The notes: generated from the sequence alone by a model not told the origin. A stretch of DNA of 64,000 nucleotides from Pontiella sulfatireligans (GCF_900890705.1 NZ_CAAHFH010000003.1:434001-498000), one strand, 5' to 3'. Numbered from the stretch's first letter, positions 35,743-44,774 are shown. Numbers and translations are program-made.

Positions 35743-35928
35743 AGATACTATTTAACAAATGGAATTCGCCGTGAAGAGAGCCGAGATGCCCCAAATAAAA
35801 AAGTGGACGATAAAGTCGTGCTGGAGGTTGTCGTACCGCCCAACACCACAGCCACCATCGAATTTCCGAGCGATCGTAAATCAGAAACCGTAGTGGCGGG
35901 AGCCTATCAGTTTGAGTTGGAGATGTAG
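35743..35928 (+). pseudogene. C-terminal remnant of a GH78-like alpha-L-rhamnosidase
   Basis: About 61 codons end with VDDKVVLEVVVPPNTTATIE, then FPSDRKSETVVAGAYQFELEM and a stop. PxNTTATIEFP followed by GAYQFE is the usual end of the C-terminal beta-sandwich of GH78 rhamnosidases. An in-frame stop and loss of homology upstream show the remainder is gone. It hints that rhamnose was part of the target polysaccharide. Confidence 0.65.
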
Positions 35929-36000
35929 CCATTCGAAATTCGACGGGATATTTTGACGGAAGTTTTTTGGTGAAACGATAGGCTACTCAAGGAGATTGTT

Positions 36001-37353
36001 ATGAGTTGGAATAAATGGATGGGTTCGATGTCAGCTGTTTTGCTGTTTGGGGTATGTGCTGCACCGGCCGCCGAGCGACCGAATATCCTGCTCATCCTCA
36101 GTGATGATCAGTCTTGGACCGACTATTCATTCATGGGACATCCGGACATCAAGACGCCTCACATCGATAAACTGGCCGAAGGCGGTGTGCTTTTTCGTCG
36201 GGGGTATGTCGCGACACCGCTGTGCCGCCCGTCCTTGATGAATCTTGTCACCGGGCACTACGGTCACCGTAACGGGATTACCGGGAATGATCCTTCAAAG
36301 GAGCGCTACAACACATCGCCGGAAGCCTACAGAAAGGCGAAGGCTTCCCTGATATCCAAGATCGACGAATTCGATACGCTGCCTGAGCTGCTGGTTCGCC
36401 AAGGGTACCTGACGCATCAAAGCGGAAAGTGGTGGGAAGGCAATTACAGGCGTGGCGGTTTTACCCACGGCATGACCCGCGGATTCCCGCAAAAAGGGGG
36501 GCGTCATGGCGACGACGGACTGAAGATCGGCCGTGAAGGAATCCAGGAGTGCACCGACTTTATCGATATGGCCTTGGCCGAAGAAAAGCCCTTCTTTATG
36601 TGGTATGCACCCTTTATGCCGCACTCGCCGCACACGCCGCCTGAACGACTGCTGAAGAAATACAAAGCTGAGCACCCGTTGTCCGTAGCCAAATACTACG
36701 CTATGTGCGAATGGTTCGACGAAACCTGCGGCGAACTTCTCAGCTATTTTGAGCAAAAGGGCATTCTGGAAAACACCCTGGTCGTCTATCTCAGCGACAA
36801 CGGCTGGGTTCAGCGCACGAACAGCAATAGCTATGCGCCACGCTCCAAACGCACACCCTACGAAGCCGGTGCCCGTCAGCCGACCATTTTCAGCTGGCCA
36901 GCCAAACTCAAGCCGCAGGATCGCCCGGAGCCGATTATCAGCCTCGATATTTTTCCGACGATCCTCGCTGCGGCCGGTGCCAACCCGCCTGCCATTCCTG
37001 TTCCGGGATTGAACCTGCTACCTGAAATGGAAAAACAGAAGCCTATTAAACGTAAAGCAATCTTTGGAGAATGCTTTGCTCATGATATTGCGGATATTAA
37101 AAACCCCGAAGCTTCGCTACTGTATCGCTGGGTCATTGAAGGCGACTGGAAACTGATGCTTACCTACGATGGCAAAGGGCGGGACAACCGTAATCACAAG
37201 GCCAATATGCTTGGCCCGCAACTCTTCAATCTTAAGAATGATCCAAACGAAAAAAATAATCTAGCCAGTGGTAACTCGGAAAAAGTCAGCCATCTCTCCA
37301 CGCTTATTGAAGGCTGGTATCCGCTCAAAGAACGGAGGGTGAATTCATGGTAA
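36001..37353 (+). CDS. Secreted S1 sulfatase with atypical CRPSL motif
   Basis: A 450-residue exported sulfatase (signal peptide to about residue 24, AAPAAE). The Asp pair is in LSDDQSW. The formylglycine site reads C75-R-P-S-L79, so the Arg that normally ends the CxPxR recognition motif is Leu. The rest is intact: SGKWWEGN, PFFMWYAPFMPHSPHTPPE, VYLSDNGW and LFNLKNDPNEKNNLASGN. From memory similar CRPSL proteins followed by HGITGND occur in related phyla, so this is likely a subfamily and not a mutation. It overlaps the next sulfatase by seven bases. Whether it is matured by formylglycine-generating enzyme is open. Confidence 0.88.
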   Translation: MSWNKWMGSMSAVLLFGVCAAPAAERPNILLILSDDQSWTDYSFMGHPDIKTPHIDKLAEGGVLFRRGYVATPLCRPSLMNLVTGHYGHRNGITGNDPSKERYNTSPEAYRKAKASLISKIDEFDTLPELLVRQGYLTHQSGKWWEGNYRRGGFTHGMTRGFPQKGGRHGDDGLKIGREGIQECTDFIDMALAEEKPFFMWYAPFMPHSPHTPPERLLKKYKAEHPLSVAKYYAMCEWFDETCGELLSYFEQKGILENTLVVYLSDNGWVQRTNSNSYAPRSKRTPYEAGARQPTIFSWPAKLKPQDRPEPIISLDIFPTILAAAGANPPAIPVPGLNLLPEMEKQKPIKRKAIFGECFAHDIADIKNPEASLLYRWVIEGDWKLMLTYDGKGRDNRNHKANMLGPQLFNLKNDPNEKNNLASGNSEKVSHLSTLIEGWYPLKERRVNSW

Positions 37354-38768
37354 AACGCTTCATTGCTGTCTTGACTGTTTTGTTGCTTCTCGGTGTAGCT
37401 CAGGCAAAGCAACCGCCCAATGTAGTGCTGATCGCCATCGACGATCTGAACGATTGGGTCGGTTGTCTGGGCGGGCATCCGCAGGCCATAACGCCAAACA
37501 TTGACCGCTTGGCCGAGCGCGGCGTGCTCTTCAATAATGCCCACTGTCAGTCGCCGGTATGCAATCCATCGCGCGCCAGCATGATGAGCGGGCTCTACCC
37601 GGAAACGAGCGGCATCTATTTTCTGAATCCGCCTCCCGCGGAATCGCCGGTCATTATGAAAAGCACATTGATGCCGCAGCGTTTTCTGGACGAGGGCTAT
37701 CATGTGACGGGAGCCGGGAAGCTGTTTCACAGCGGCAGACAGAACGAGGCCTACACCCCGAACTATGGCGGTGGTTTCGGCGGTTTCGGGCCACTGCCGG
37801 AAAAGAAGCTCAGCCCCTTTGTTGGTAGTCCGCTCTGGGACTGGGGTGCCTTTCCCGCGCGCGACGAGCAGATGCCTGACCATCAGATTGCGAACTGGGC
37901 CGAAGCGCAGCTGAAGCAGGAACATAATGAACCGTTTTGGCTGGGGGTCGGGTTTTATCGTCCCCATGTGCCGCAGTATGCGCCGCAAAAATGGTTCGAT
38001 CTCTATCCGCTCGAAACCGTACAACTGCCCGCAGTGCGTGAAAACGATCTGGAGGATGTGCCTGAGTACGGCATCAACCTGACTCGACTGAAACACATTG
38101 CCCCAACCCTGGAATGGGCGAAAGAAAACAACCAATGGAAACCGCTGGTGCAGAGCTATCTGGCATGCGTTAGCTTTGTGGATCATCAGGTTGGCCGCGT
38201 ACTGGATGCGCTGGATGCTAGTCCTTATGCGGACAACACCATTGTCGTGCTCTATACCGATCATGGGTTCCATCTGGGCGAAAAGGAGCGCTTTGCCAAA
38301 CGAACCCTTTGGCAGGACGGCGCGGGTGTGCCGCTTATCATAGCCGGCCCGGGAATGGCTAAAGCTAAAATCTGCGGCAAGCCCGTACAACTGCTTGATA
38401 TCTACCCAACGCTGCTTGACTTGACCGGGCTTAAAGCCGACCCGAAACTCGAAGGGCATTCGCTGAAACCGTTGCTGGAAAATCCGAGTGGAGAATGGCC
38501 GCATACGGCGCGAAGCAGTTTCGGTCCTGGCAACGTCGCCATCGTTTCCACGGAGTATCGCTACATCCACTACAACGATGGATCCGAAGAACTCTACGAT
38601 CGACTGGCCGATCCGAACGAATGGAATAACCTGGCCGGTAATCCGGAAAAGAAAAATGTACTGGAGCAACATCGTGCTGCGATACCGATCACCTTTCACC
38701 CGATTCTCGGGAAAAATTCGACTGGACACAAGGCCTACACGGCGACTGAAAAGAGAAGTCAACCATGA
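37347..38768 (+). CDS. Secreted S1 sulfatase, iduronate-2-sulfatase-like
   Basis: A 473-residue exported enzyme (signal peptide to residue 20, GVAQAK). The Asp pair is in IAIDDLND and the formylglycine motif is C72-N-P-S-R76. VGFYRPHVPQYAPQKWFDLY, LYTDHGFHLGEKERFAKRTLW and LYDRLADPNEWNNLAGNP place it with the gene at 8062-9555 in the iduronate-2-sulfatase-like group. It is translationally coupled on both sides: start inside the previous gene, stop overlapping the permease start (ATGA at 38765-38768). Confidence 0.93.
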   Translation: MVKRFIAVLTVLLLLGVAQAKQPPNVVLIAIDDLNDWVGCLGGHPQAITPNIDRLAERGVLFNNAHCQSPVCNPSRASMMSGLYPETSGIYFLNPPPAESPVIMKSTLMPQRFLDEGYHVTGAGKLFHSGRQNEAYTPNYGGGFGGFGPLPEKKLSPFVGSPLWDWGAFPARDEQMPDHQIANWAEAQLKQEHNEPFWLGVGFYRPHVPQYAPQKWFDLYPLETVQLPAVRENDLEDVPEYGINLTRLKHIAPTLEWAKENNQWKPLVQSYLACVSFVDHQVGRVLDALDASPYADNTIVVLYTDHGFHLGEKERFAKRTLWQDGAGVPLIIAGPGMAKAKICGKPVQLLDIYPTLLDLTGLKADPKLEGHSLKPLLENPSGEWPHTARSSFGPGNVAIVSTEYRYIHYNDGSEELYDRLADPNEWNNLAGNPEKKNVLEQHRAAIPITFHPILGKNSTGHKAYTATEKRSQP

Positions 38769-40171
38769 CGGAAGAAAAGCAAGAAAAACATGGTGAGTTC
38801 GAGCGAGAGCCCGTTCCTGTGTCGAAGACCCGGGGACTCAAGGCCTTTGTGGGCATGTATGCCGGCGAGCATTGCGCCGGCACGGAGTTAATGATTGGAC
38901 CTCTCTTCGTCGCGGCAGGCGTGAGCGCCTTCGATGTGCTCGGCGGTTTGTTTCTGGGAAACCTGCTGGCGGTGCTGAGCTGGATGTTCCTCTGCGCGCC
39001 GATCGCGGTGCGCGCGCGGCTGACGCTCTATTACCAACTTGAAAAAATCTGCGGTCGCAATCTGGTCACGCTCTACAACCTCGCCAATGGCGTCATGTTT
39101 TGCTTCCTGGCCGGATCCATGATCACGGTGTCGGCGACGGCCCTGGGCGTCTGGTTTAATTTTCCGATGCCGGGACTGAACGATTTGCTGCCCAATAGTG
39201 TGGGCTGGGTGCTGGCCGTGCTCGGCATTGGGACGATCATCTCCGTGGTTGCTGCCTGCGGCTACGATACCGTATCGAAAGTGGCCAACATAGCCGCACC
39301 GTGGATGGTGCTGGTATTCTTCGGCTTTGGCATCATTGGCCTGCGCCAGTTTATTGAAGTTACGGGCGCGGAAGTAAACTCGCTTTCCAGCCTTTGGGAA
39401 CTCTGCACGACCTCGATCTGGACGGGCGGCGATCCGCTGCCGGGTCAGATTAAGTTTACGTTCTGGCACGTCACCTTCTTTGCCTGGTTCTGCAACATGG
39501 CGATGCATGTCGGCATGTCCGACCTCTCGGTGCTGCGCTTTGCTAAAAAATCATGGCACGGCGTCGCCTCTGCCTCGGGCATGTATGTCGGCCATTTCAT
39601 GGCGTGGCTTGCGGCGTCGATCCTGTATGCCCTGCAGTTGCATATGGATCCAACGAACACCAACGTATTGCCCGGTCCGCTGGCCTATCGCGCTGCGGGC
39701 GTCGCCGGGCTTGTCTGCGTGATTGTTGCGGGCTGGACGACGGCCAACCCAACGATCTACCGCGCGGGGCTCGCGTTCCAGGCGATCATGCCGAACAAGT
39801 CGCGCTTCGCCGTCACGATCGGTACCGGGCTGCTGGCCACGCTGGCGGGCATGTTCCCGGCCATCGCCATGCGGCTGCTTGGTTTTGTTGCAATCTATGG
39901 ATTGATCCTCATGCCGATGGGTGCCGTGATCTTCGCTGATTTCTGGATTTTGCCAAAGCTGGGGTTGAAACAATACTATGCCGAACATCGGAGTCTGAAG
40001 ATGAACTGGGCGGCGGGCATCGCCTGGATCGCCACATTGACGATCTGCGTCGCGTTGGTTCTATCCGGTAAACCTCAGTTCCAGATTTACTTTGTTTCGC
40101 TGCCCGGCTGGTTTATTGCCTCGGCGCTCTACATCGGTCTAAGCAAGCTTCAGCAAAAGGGAGAGGCCTAA
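38765..40171 (+). CDS. NCS1-like (purine-cytosine permease family) transporter
   Basis: A 468-residue inner-membrane protein with about twelve hydrophobic helices. KAFVGMYAGEHCAGTELMIG near the N-terminus is the family's conserved first-helix region, and the pattern GxxAGLVCVIVAGWTTANPTIY matches the eighth-ninth helix region. NCS1 proteins import nucleobases, hydantoins and related compounds by Na+ or H+ symport. Here it is embedded between sulfatases with coupled starts, so it may carry a product of polysaccharide breakdown or a sulfated or nitrogenous compound. Its coding sequence is GC-rich compared with the genes downstream. Confidence 0.82.
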   Translation: MTEEKQEKHGEFEREPVPVSKTRGLKAFVGMYAGEHCAGTELMIGPLFVAAGVSAFDVLGGLFLGNLLAVLSWMFLCAPIAVRARLTLYYQLEKICGRNLVTLYNLANGVMFCFLAGSMITVSATALGVWFNFPMPGLNDLLPNSVGWVLAVLGIGTIISVVAACGYDTVSKVANIAAPWMVLVFFGFGIIGLRQFIEVTGAEVNSLSSLWELCTTSIWTGGDPLPGQIKFTFWHVTFFAWFCNMAMHVGMSDLSVLRFAKKSWHGVASASGMYVGHFMAWLAASILYALQLHMDPTNTNVLPGPLAYRAAGVAGLVCVIVAGWTTANPTIYRAGLAFQAIMPNKSRFAVTIGTGLLATLAGMFPAIAMRLLGFVAIYGLILMPMGAVIFADFWILPKLGLKQYYAEHRSLKMNWAAGIAWIATLTICVALVLSGKPQFQIYFVSLPGWFIASALYIGLSKLQQKGEA

Positions 40172-40347
40172 TGAAAAAAATAATGGAAATTATCTCTTAC
40201 CTAGCGCTTGTGCTGCTCGTGGTCGCGCCGCTTCTTTTCTATGCGGAAAAGATCACGCTTGAATTGAACAAAACGCTGATGCTCGTCGCGACCATCGCCT
40301 GGTTCGCCAGTGCGCTCTGTTGGATGGGGCGGAAGAGCGAAAGCTGA
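40171..40347 (+). CDS. Small two-helix membrane protein linked to the permease
   Basis: A 58-residue protein whose start codon overlaps the last base of the permease stop (TAATG). It has two hydrophobic helices, IISYLALVLLVVAPLLFYA and TLMLVATIAWFASALCWMG, joined by a short polar hairpin (EKITLELNK), and a basic tail GRKSES. The preceding AAGGGAGAGG is a good ribosome-binding site. The coupling suggests it is a small subunit or stabiliser of the transporter. I do not recognise a named family. Confidence 0.75.
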   Translation: MKKIMEIISYLALVLLVVAPLLFYAEKITLELNKTLMLVATIAWFASALCWMGRKSES

Positions 40348-40384
40348 AATGATTAATTAAGAAGATAAAAAAAAGGAAAAAAAC

Positions 40385-41704
40385 ATGAACAAAATACACT
40401 TAATTAAAACTGTGGTTTTATCAACTACGATGTTATTCGCCGCTTCCTGTAGGGCCTTAAGCAATCGTGTTGCTGAAAAGCCAAACGTTATCATCATTTT
40501 CACCGATGACCAGGGCACGGTTGATATGAACATCTACGGTGCCAAGGACCTGGCGACGCCACATATGGATTCGTTGGCTAAACGCAGCGTGCGCTTCACG
40601 CAATTCTACGCCGCCGCACCGGTCTGCTCGCCTTCGCGTGTTGGGCTAATGACCGGTCGCACACCACAGCACGGCGGACTGAACGGTAACGTGGGCCTCG
40701 ACAGTGTCGGTATGCCGTCGTCCCAAGTGACGATCGCGGAAGAACTCAAGAAAGCCGGCTATGCCACGGCCCAGATTGGCAAATGGCATCTCGGGCATTC
40801 GGAGCAGACCGTCCCTAACGGGCAGGGGTTCGATCACGCCTTCGGACATCTGGTCGGGTGCATCGATAACTATTCGCACTTCTTCTATTGGAACGGCCCG
40901 AACAAGCACGACCTCTGGCGTAACGGCAAGGAAGTCTTTTATCCCGGGCAGTTCTTCCAAGACCTCATGGTCAAAGAAGCTAGCGAGTTTATCGACAACA
41001 ACAAAGACAAACCATTCTTTGTCTACTTCGCGATAAACGGGCCCCACTACCCTTACCAGGGAACACCTGAATGGCTGGAATACTATAAAGATCTTCCTTA
41101 TCCGCGCAATCTCTATGCGGCGTTTCTCTCAACTACCGACGAGCGAATCGGCGCGTTACTCAAGAAAGTTGATGATCTGGGACTCACGAAAGATACCATT
41201 GTGATATTCCAGTCCGATCACGGAGCATCTAAGGAGGTTCGCGCCCACGGTGGCGGCGGAAGCTCCGGTCCGCATCGCGGTGAAAAATTCAGCCTTTACG
41301 AAGGCGGACTGCGCATTCCGGCCATCATCTCATGGCCCGGACATCTGCCCAAAAATAAGGTTCGCAACCAAGTGGCTACGGGTTGCGACTGGTATCCGAC
41401 GATCCTGGAGCTGTGCAAACTCCCACCTGCAGACCACAAAATTGATGGCAAAAGTCTGATGCCAATCATCAAGTCTGCGGATGCGCCCTCCGCTCACAAG
41501 AGTTTTAACTGGAAATCAGGAAAGACCTCGGCCGTCCGCGAAGGGAAATGGAAGCTGGTTGTAACAGGCAAGAAGACTGAACTCTACGATATTCCTAACG
41601 ATCTGGGTGAGGCAAAGAATCTGATCGAAGAATACCCTGAAGTCGTTGTTCATCTCAAGAAGGTGAGTCAGCAATATTGGAAGAGTGTTACCCAGAAGAA
41701 ATAA
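40385..41704 (+). CDS. S1 sulfatase, putative lipoprotein
   Basis: A 439-residue sulfatase. The leader MNKIHLIKTVVLSTTMLFAA is followed by SC (Cys22), a plausible lipoprotein processing site. The Asp pair is in IIFTDDQGT and the formylglycine motif is C81-S-P-S-R85. AQIGKWHLGH, FVYFAINGPHYPYQ, IFQSDHGAS and LYDIPNDLGEAKNLIEEYP are typical of arylsulfatase A-like S1 enzymes. The leader and first 45 codons are nearly identical to the gene at 41732, although the catalytic domains differ. Part of the plus-strand operon. Confidence 0.93.
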   Translation: MNKIHLIKTVVLSTTMLFAASCRALSNRVAEKPNVIIIFTDDQGTVDMNIYGAKDLATPHMDSLAKRSVRFTQFYAAAPVCSPSRVGLMTGRTPQHGGLNGNVGLDSVGMPSSQVTIAEELKKAGYATAQIGKWHLGHSEQTVPNGQGFDHAFGHLVGCIDNYSHFFYWNGPNKHDLWRNGKEVFYPGQFFQDLMVKEASEFIDNNKDKPFFVYFAINGPHYPYQGTPEWLEYYKDLPYPRNLYAAFLSTTDERIGALLKKVDDLGLTKDTIVIFQSDHGASKEVRAHGGGGSSGPHRGEKFSLYEGGLRIPAIISWPGHLPKNKVRNQVATGCDWYPTILELCKLPPADHKIDGKSLMPIIKSADAPSAHKSFNWKSGKTSAVREGKWKLVVTGKKTELYDIPNDLGEAKNLIEEYPEVVVHLKKVSQQYWKSVTQKK

Positions 41705-41731
41705 TGCACCTTATTAAATAAACGTAAAAAA

Positions 41732-43276
41732 ATGACCAAAATACACTTAATTAAAACTGTGATTTTTTCAACTACGATATTATTTGCCGCGTCCTGTACG
41801 GCCTTAAACAATCGTGCCGCTAAAAAACCGAACATTATTTTCATTCTAACCGATGATCAGGGTTGGACACACACTTCGCACCGAGCTGACCCCAATATCC
41901 CGGAGTCGAAAAGCGATTATTTCGAAACGCCAAACATGGATAAACTGGCTGAGTCAGGAGTATTGTTTATTAACGGTTATGCACCGAATCCAATCTGTGC
42001 GCCTAGTAGAAATAGTTTAATGTTCGGGCAAAATGCGGCAAGGCATATCTACAATAAAGATTCCGATTGGTACAAAAAAACAGCGGACTGGTTAACGATT
42101 CCACGAGCCATTAAAAAAGCTGATTCCAATTATAAAACTGCTCATTTTGGGAAATGGCACATTGCCATGCATCCCAAAGATGCCGGTTTTGATTACGACG
42201 ATGGAATGACATCTAACAGCGGTGGCGAGATTTTCGGCGATGGATTTTTGAATATTAAAGAGTATACGAAAGCTACCGATGAATACATGAAAGAGAACCA
42301 TATTGGAAATCCTTCAAAGAGTAAAAGCGGGGGTAAACCCAGTGGGCATTGGGACGATAAAAATGCCAAGGATATTTTTGGAATTACAAGCCGTGCAAAA
42401 GATTTTATGAAAAAGAGTATTGCTGAAGGGAAGCCCTTTTACGTTCAGCTTTCGCATTACGCGGCACACCTTTCTTTGGTTTCACGAAAAGAAACTTACG
42501 AGTATTTCAAAAACAAAAAACAGGGTGAACGACATACCAATCCTGAATTTGCAGCCATGCTTAAAGATTTGGATACCGGGGTTGGAATGATTATGGATTT
42601 TGTAAAAGATCAGGGGATAGAAAATGATACTTATATATTTTTAATGGGGGACAATGGAGGAAGGTTATCGTTAAACCAAATTGCCGTAATCGACGAAAAC
42701 AAAAAATTGGTTGAAGCTTATTATTCAACCCAGCACAACCGGAATATTCCTCTGCGTGACGGAAAACACTCCTTTTATGAAGGTGGCTTGCGGGTTCCGT
42801 TTATGGCTGCCGGCCCCGGAATTAAAGAAAATAGAGTAAGCAGAATACCAGTGTCTGGATTAGACTTCCTGCCAACATTTACCGAACTGGCAGGCGGAAA
42901 GGTTGAAATGACAGAAGTAATTGATGGCGGTAGTATGGTTCCATTACTTCTGGATGAAAGTATTGAAAAAGTAGAACGAAATAGCGAGTACTTCATTTAT
43001 CACCAATCATCGCATCGATTACCCCGAAGTGCTATTCGCAAGGGAGATTTTAAATTAATTAAATACTGGTCGAAAGAAACAAAATATAAAACCACACCTA
43101 AAGTAGAGCTGTTCAATATTGCTGATGATTTGGGAGAAACCACCAATGTTATAAGGGACAATCCTGAGATTGCAAAAGAATTAGAAATTGAACTAGGCAA
43201 TTTTCTGAAAGACGTAAATGCTGAAACAGGGATAAGAAATATCGAAGGACCATTCGTTCGTTTAATGGATGACTGA
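41732..43276 (+). CDS. S1 sulfatase, putative lipoprotein, AT-rich
   Basis: A 514-residue sulfatase with leader ending FAASC (Cys22). The Asp pair lies in ILTDDQGW and the formylglycine motif is C89-A-P-S-R93. AHFGKWHIAMHPKDAGFDYD, VQLSHYAAHLSL and IFLMGDNGG with the long insert around DYDDGMTSNSGGEIFGDG point to the S1_16-like group (from memory). Codon use is strongly A/T-ending, unlike the permease gene in the same operon and more like Bacteroidota genes. That suggests acquisition by transfer with the native leader replaced or retained by recombination. Confidence 0.92.
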   Translation: MTKIHLIKTVIFSTTILFAASCTALNNRAAKKPNIIFILTDDQGWTHTSHRADPNIPESKSDYFETPNMDKLAESGVLFINGYAPNPICAPSRNSLMFGQNAARHIYNKDSDWYKKTADWLTIPRAIKKADSNYKTAHFGKWHIAMHPKDAGFDYDDGMTSNSGGEIFGDGFLNIKEYTKATDEYMKENHIGNPSKSKSGGKPSGHWDDKNAKDIFGITSRAKDFMKKSIAEGKPFYVQLSHYAAHLSLVSRKETYEYFKNKKQGERHTNPEFAAMLKDLDTGVGMIMDFVKDQGIENDTYIFLMGDNGGRLSLNQIAVIDENKKLVEAYYSTQHNRNIPLRDGKHSFYEGGLRVPFMAAGPGIKENRVSRIPVSGLDFLPTFTELAGGKVEMTEVIDGGSMVPLLLDESIEKVERNSEYFIYHQSSHRLPRSAIRKGDFKLIKYWSKETKYKTTPKVELFNIADDLGETTNVIRDNPEIAKELEIELGNFLKDVNAETGIRNIEGPFVRLMDD

Positions 43277-43348
43277 GCGAAGTAAGGGTAGGCATTCGTA
43301 AGAAATAACCTCACAAAGTATTCAGATCCCAATATAGAGGCAAAGTAT

Positions 43349-44608
43349 ATGAACAAACAAGGCATTATAAAGTCGATTAGTACCTTATTCCCAACTGAGT
43401 GGCATGGCGCGTTAAAGTTTGGGGTGACCCATATTTTGATTTCAATTGCCATGTCCTCTTTTTGTGGAGTAACCGCATCTGCAATTTCAGAACCAACTCC
43501 AACTCCTACCCCCACTTTTAAAAGTGTCATAAAGGGTGCAATGCCGGTAGAGATATTTGTTTCTGACACCGCACAAAAAGAGACGCCATTGGTATTTTAT
43601 TTAAAAGGTTTGCCTCATCACAGTGGTGAATACAACAAAGAGATAATAACCTTGCTGACTGAGGGGGGGTGTCATGTTGCAGTTGTTGATTACCAAGAGG
43701 ACCAGCACGCCGAGGTACCCACTATCAATAAAGATGTTCTTGCTCTACGTCATTTTGTAAACACGCTGCAAAAAACCTACGCGTTTAATATCGATAGAGT
43801 ATTTGTGATACCGGAGGGCTATACTATTGCTTTTAATATAGAATATTATAAAAATGAGACTGGGAGCCACGCAATGGACATTTGGTATCCCTACAAGAGC
43901 AAGGTGGCCGTGCCATTGGTGATGCAATCATCACACAGCAAAGATATAAGGATGTCCAATGAGCAATCCACCAAATATGATGACGCACTGATAGAAGGTT
44001 TTGCAATCCATGGATACGCTGCGGCAAAAATAGATCATCCCGCCCAGGAGAATGATGTTATGCCCTCAGCAAAGATAAAATCCGCAGTGAGGGTATTGCG
44101 TCATAATGCCCACCAGTACCATATCGACAAGGATAAGATAGGCGCCTTTGGTTTTTCCAAAGGGAGTTCTTCTGTTTCATTTTTAGCCTTTGATCATCAA
44201 AAAGCCACGGACAAAGGGGGGTATTACTATGAAGAAAATGAGAGTATACAAGTTGCTTTGCTTTTCGCCTCTCGCTTTGACTTGGTGCAAGCAGTAAGAG
44301 ATCCGCTTACACGTGAAAAATACAAAGACAGTCTGATAGAAAATTTCGGTAACTATACGCAAAACCCCGCGTTGTATTTACGATTTTCGTCCATAAGCTA
44401 CGTCACTCCACAAGCTCCCCCCATCTTTTTATCAACCGGAGCGGCAGATGCTGACCGGGTAGAGCAGGCAAGAGCACTGTCACGAAAACTCAAAGAGAAC
44501 AGCGTTCCCTTTATCTATACCCAAGAACCGTTTGACGAACATCAGACAACGTCTAATCCACACACATTAAAAGCGATATATAATTTTTTTGATGAGTATT
44601 TGAAATAA
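43349..44608 (+). CDS. Secreted alpha/beta hydrolase (esterase-like), two half-domains
   Basis: A 419-residue protein with a late N-terminal hydrophobic export segment (about 25-48) and a PTPTPTPT linker. Residues about 60-155 resemble the first half of an alpha/beta hydrolase whose nucleophile elbow is degenerate (RVFVIPEGYT). Residues about 160-419 are a second, complete-looking hydrolase: nucleophile Ser in FGFSKGSSS, Asp in STGAADADRVEQA and His in EPFDEHQTT. Planctomycete relatives of this type are annotated as acetyl xylan esterases. It may remove acetyl or other ester groups from the polysaccharide. Last gene of the operon, AT-rich. Confidence 0.72.
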   Translation: MNKQGIIKSISTLFPTEWHGALKFGVTHILISIAMSSFCGVTASAISEPTPTPTPTFKSVIKGAMPVEIFVSDTAQKETPLVFYLKGLPHHSGEYNKEIITLLTEGGCHVAVVDYQEDQHAEVPTINKDVLALRHFVNTLQKTYAFNIDRVFVIPEGYTIAFNIEYYKNETGSHAMDIWYPYKSKVAVPLVMQSSHSKDIRMSNEQSTKYDDALIEGFAIHGYAAAKIDHPAQENDVMPSAKIKSAVRVLRHNAHQYHIDKDKIGAFGFSKGSSSVSFLAFDHQKATDKGGYYYEENESIQVALLFASRFDLVQAVRDPLTREKYKDSLIENFGNYTQNPALYLRFSSISYVTPQAPPIFLSTGAADADRVEQARALSRKLKENSVPFIYTQEPFDEHQTTSNPHTLKAIYNFFDEYLK

Positions 44609-44713
44609 CAAACTCAAGCGGTAGCACTCGGCTAACACCCTCTATGGGATGACACTGGAATATGTATATGAATTATTATCTAAATATCATGAATAAAAAT
44701 AATAAAGCACCTA

Positions 44714-44774
44714 CGACCAAGAGGGTCGAGGTATTGACTTTTTGTTGGGTATAAGGCAGCGACCCAGAGGGTCG
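44714..44774. repeat. Two short hairpin repeats
   Basis: CGACCAAGAGGGTCG (44714-44728) and CGACCCAGAGGGTCG (44760-44774) are near-identical 15-base palindromic units 46 bases apart, in the gene-free interval downstream of the operon. Function unknown. Confidence 0.5.

Noticed and set aside
35960..35985. A further copy of the TTTAGGTGACATGAC box before the sulfatase at 36001
   Set aside because: The best match (TTTTGGTGAAACGAT) has four mismatches and lies only about 20-35 bases from the start codon, unlike the other sites.
37194..38762. A long minus-strand frame of 522 codons opposite the sulfatase and permease
   Set aside because: It is antisense to two well-supported plus-strand sulfatase genes, is rich in Arg/His as expected for a GC-rich shadow, and shows no domain.
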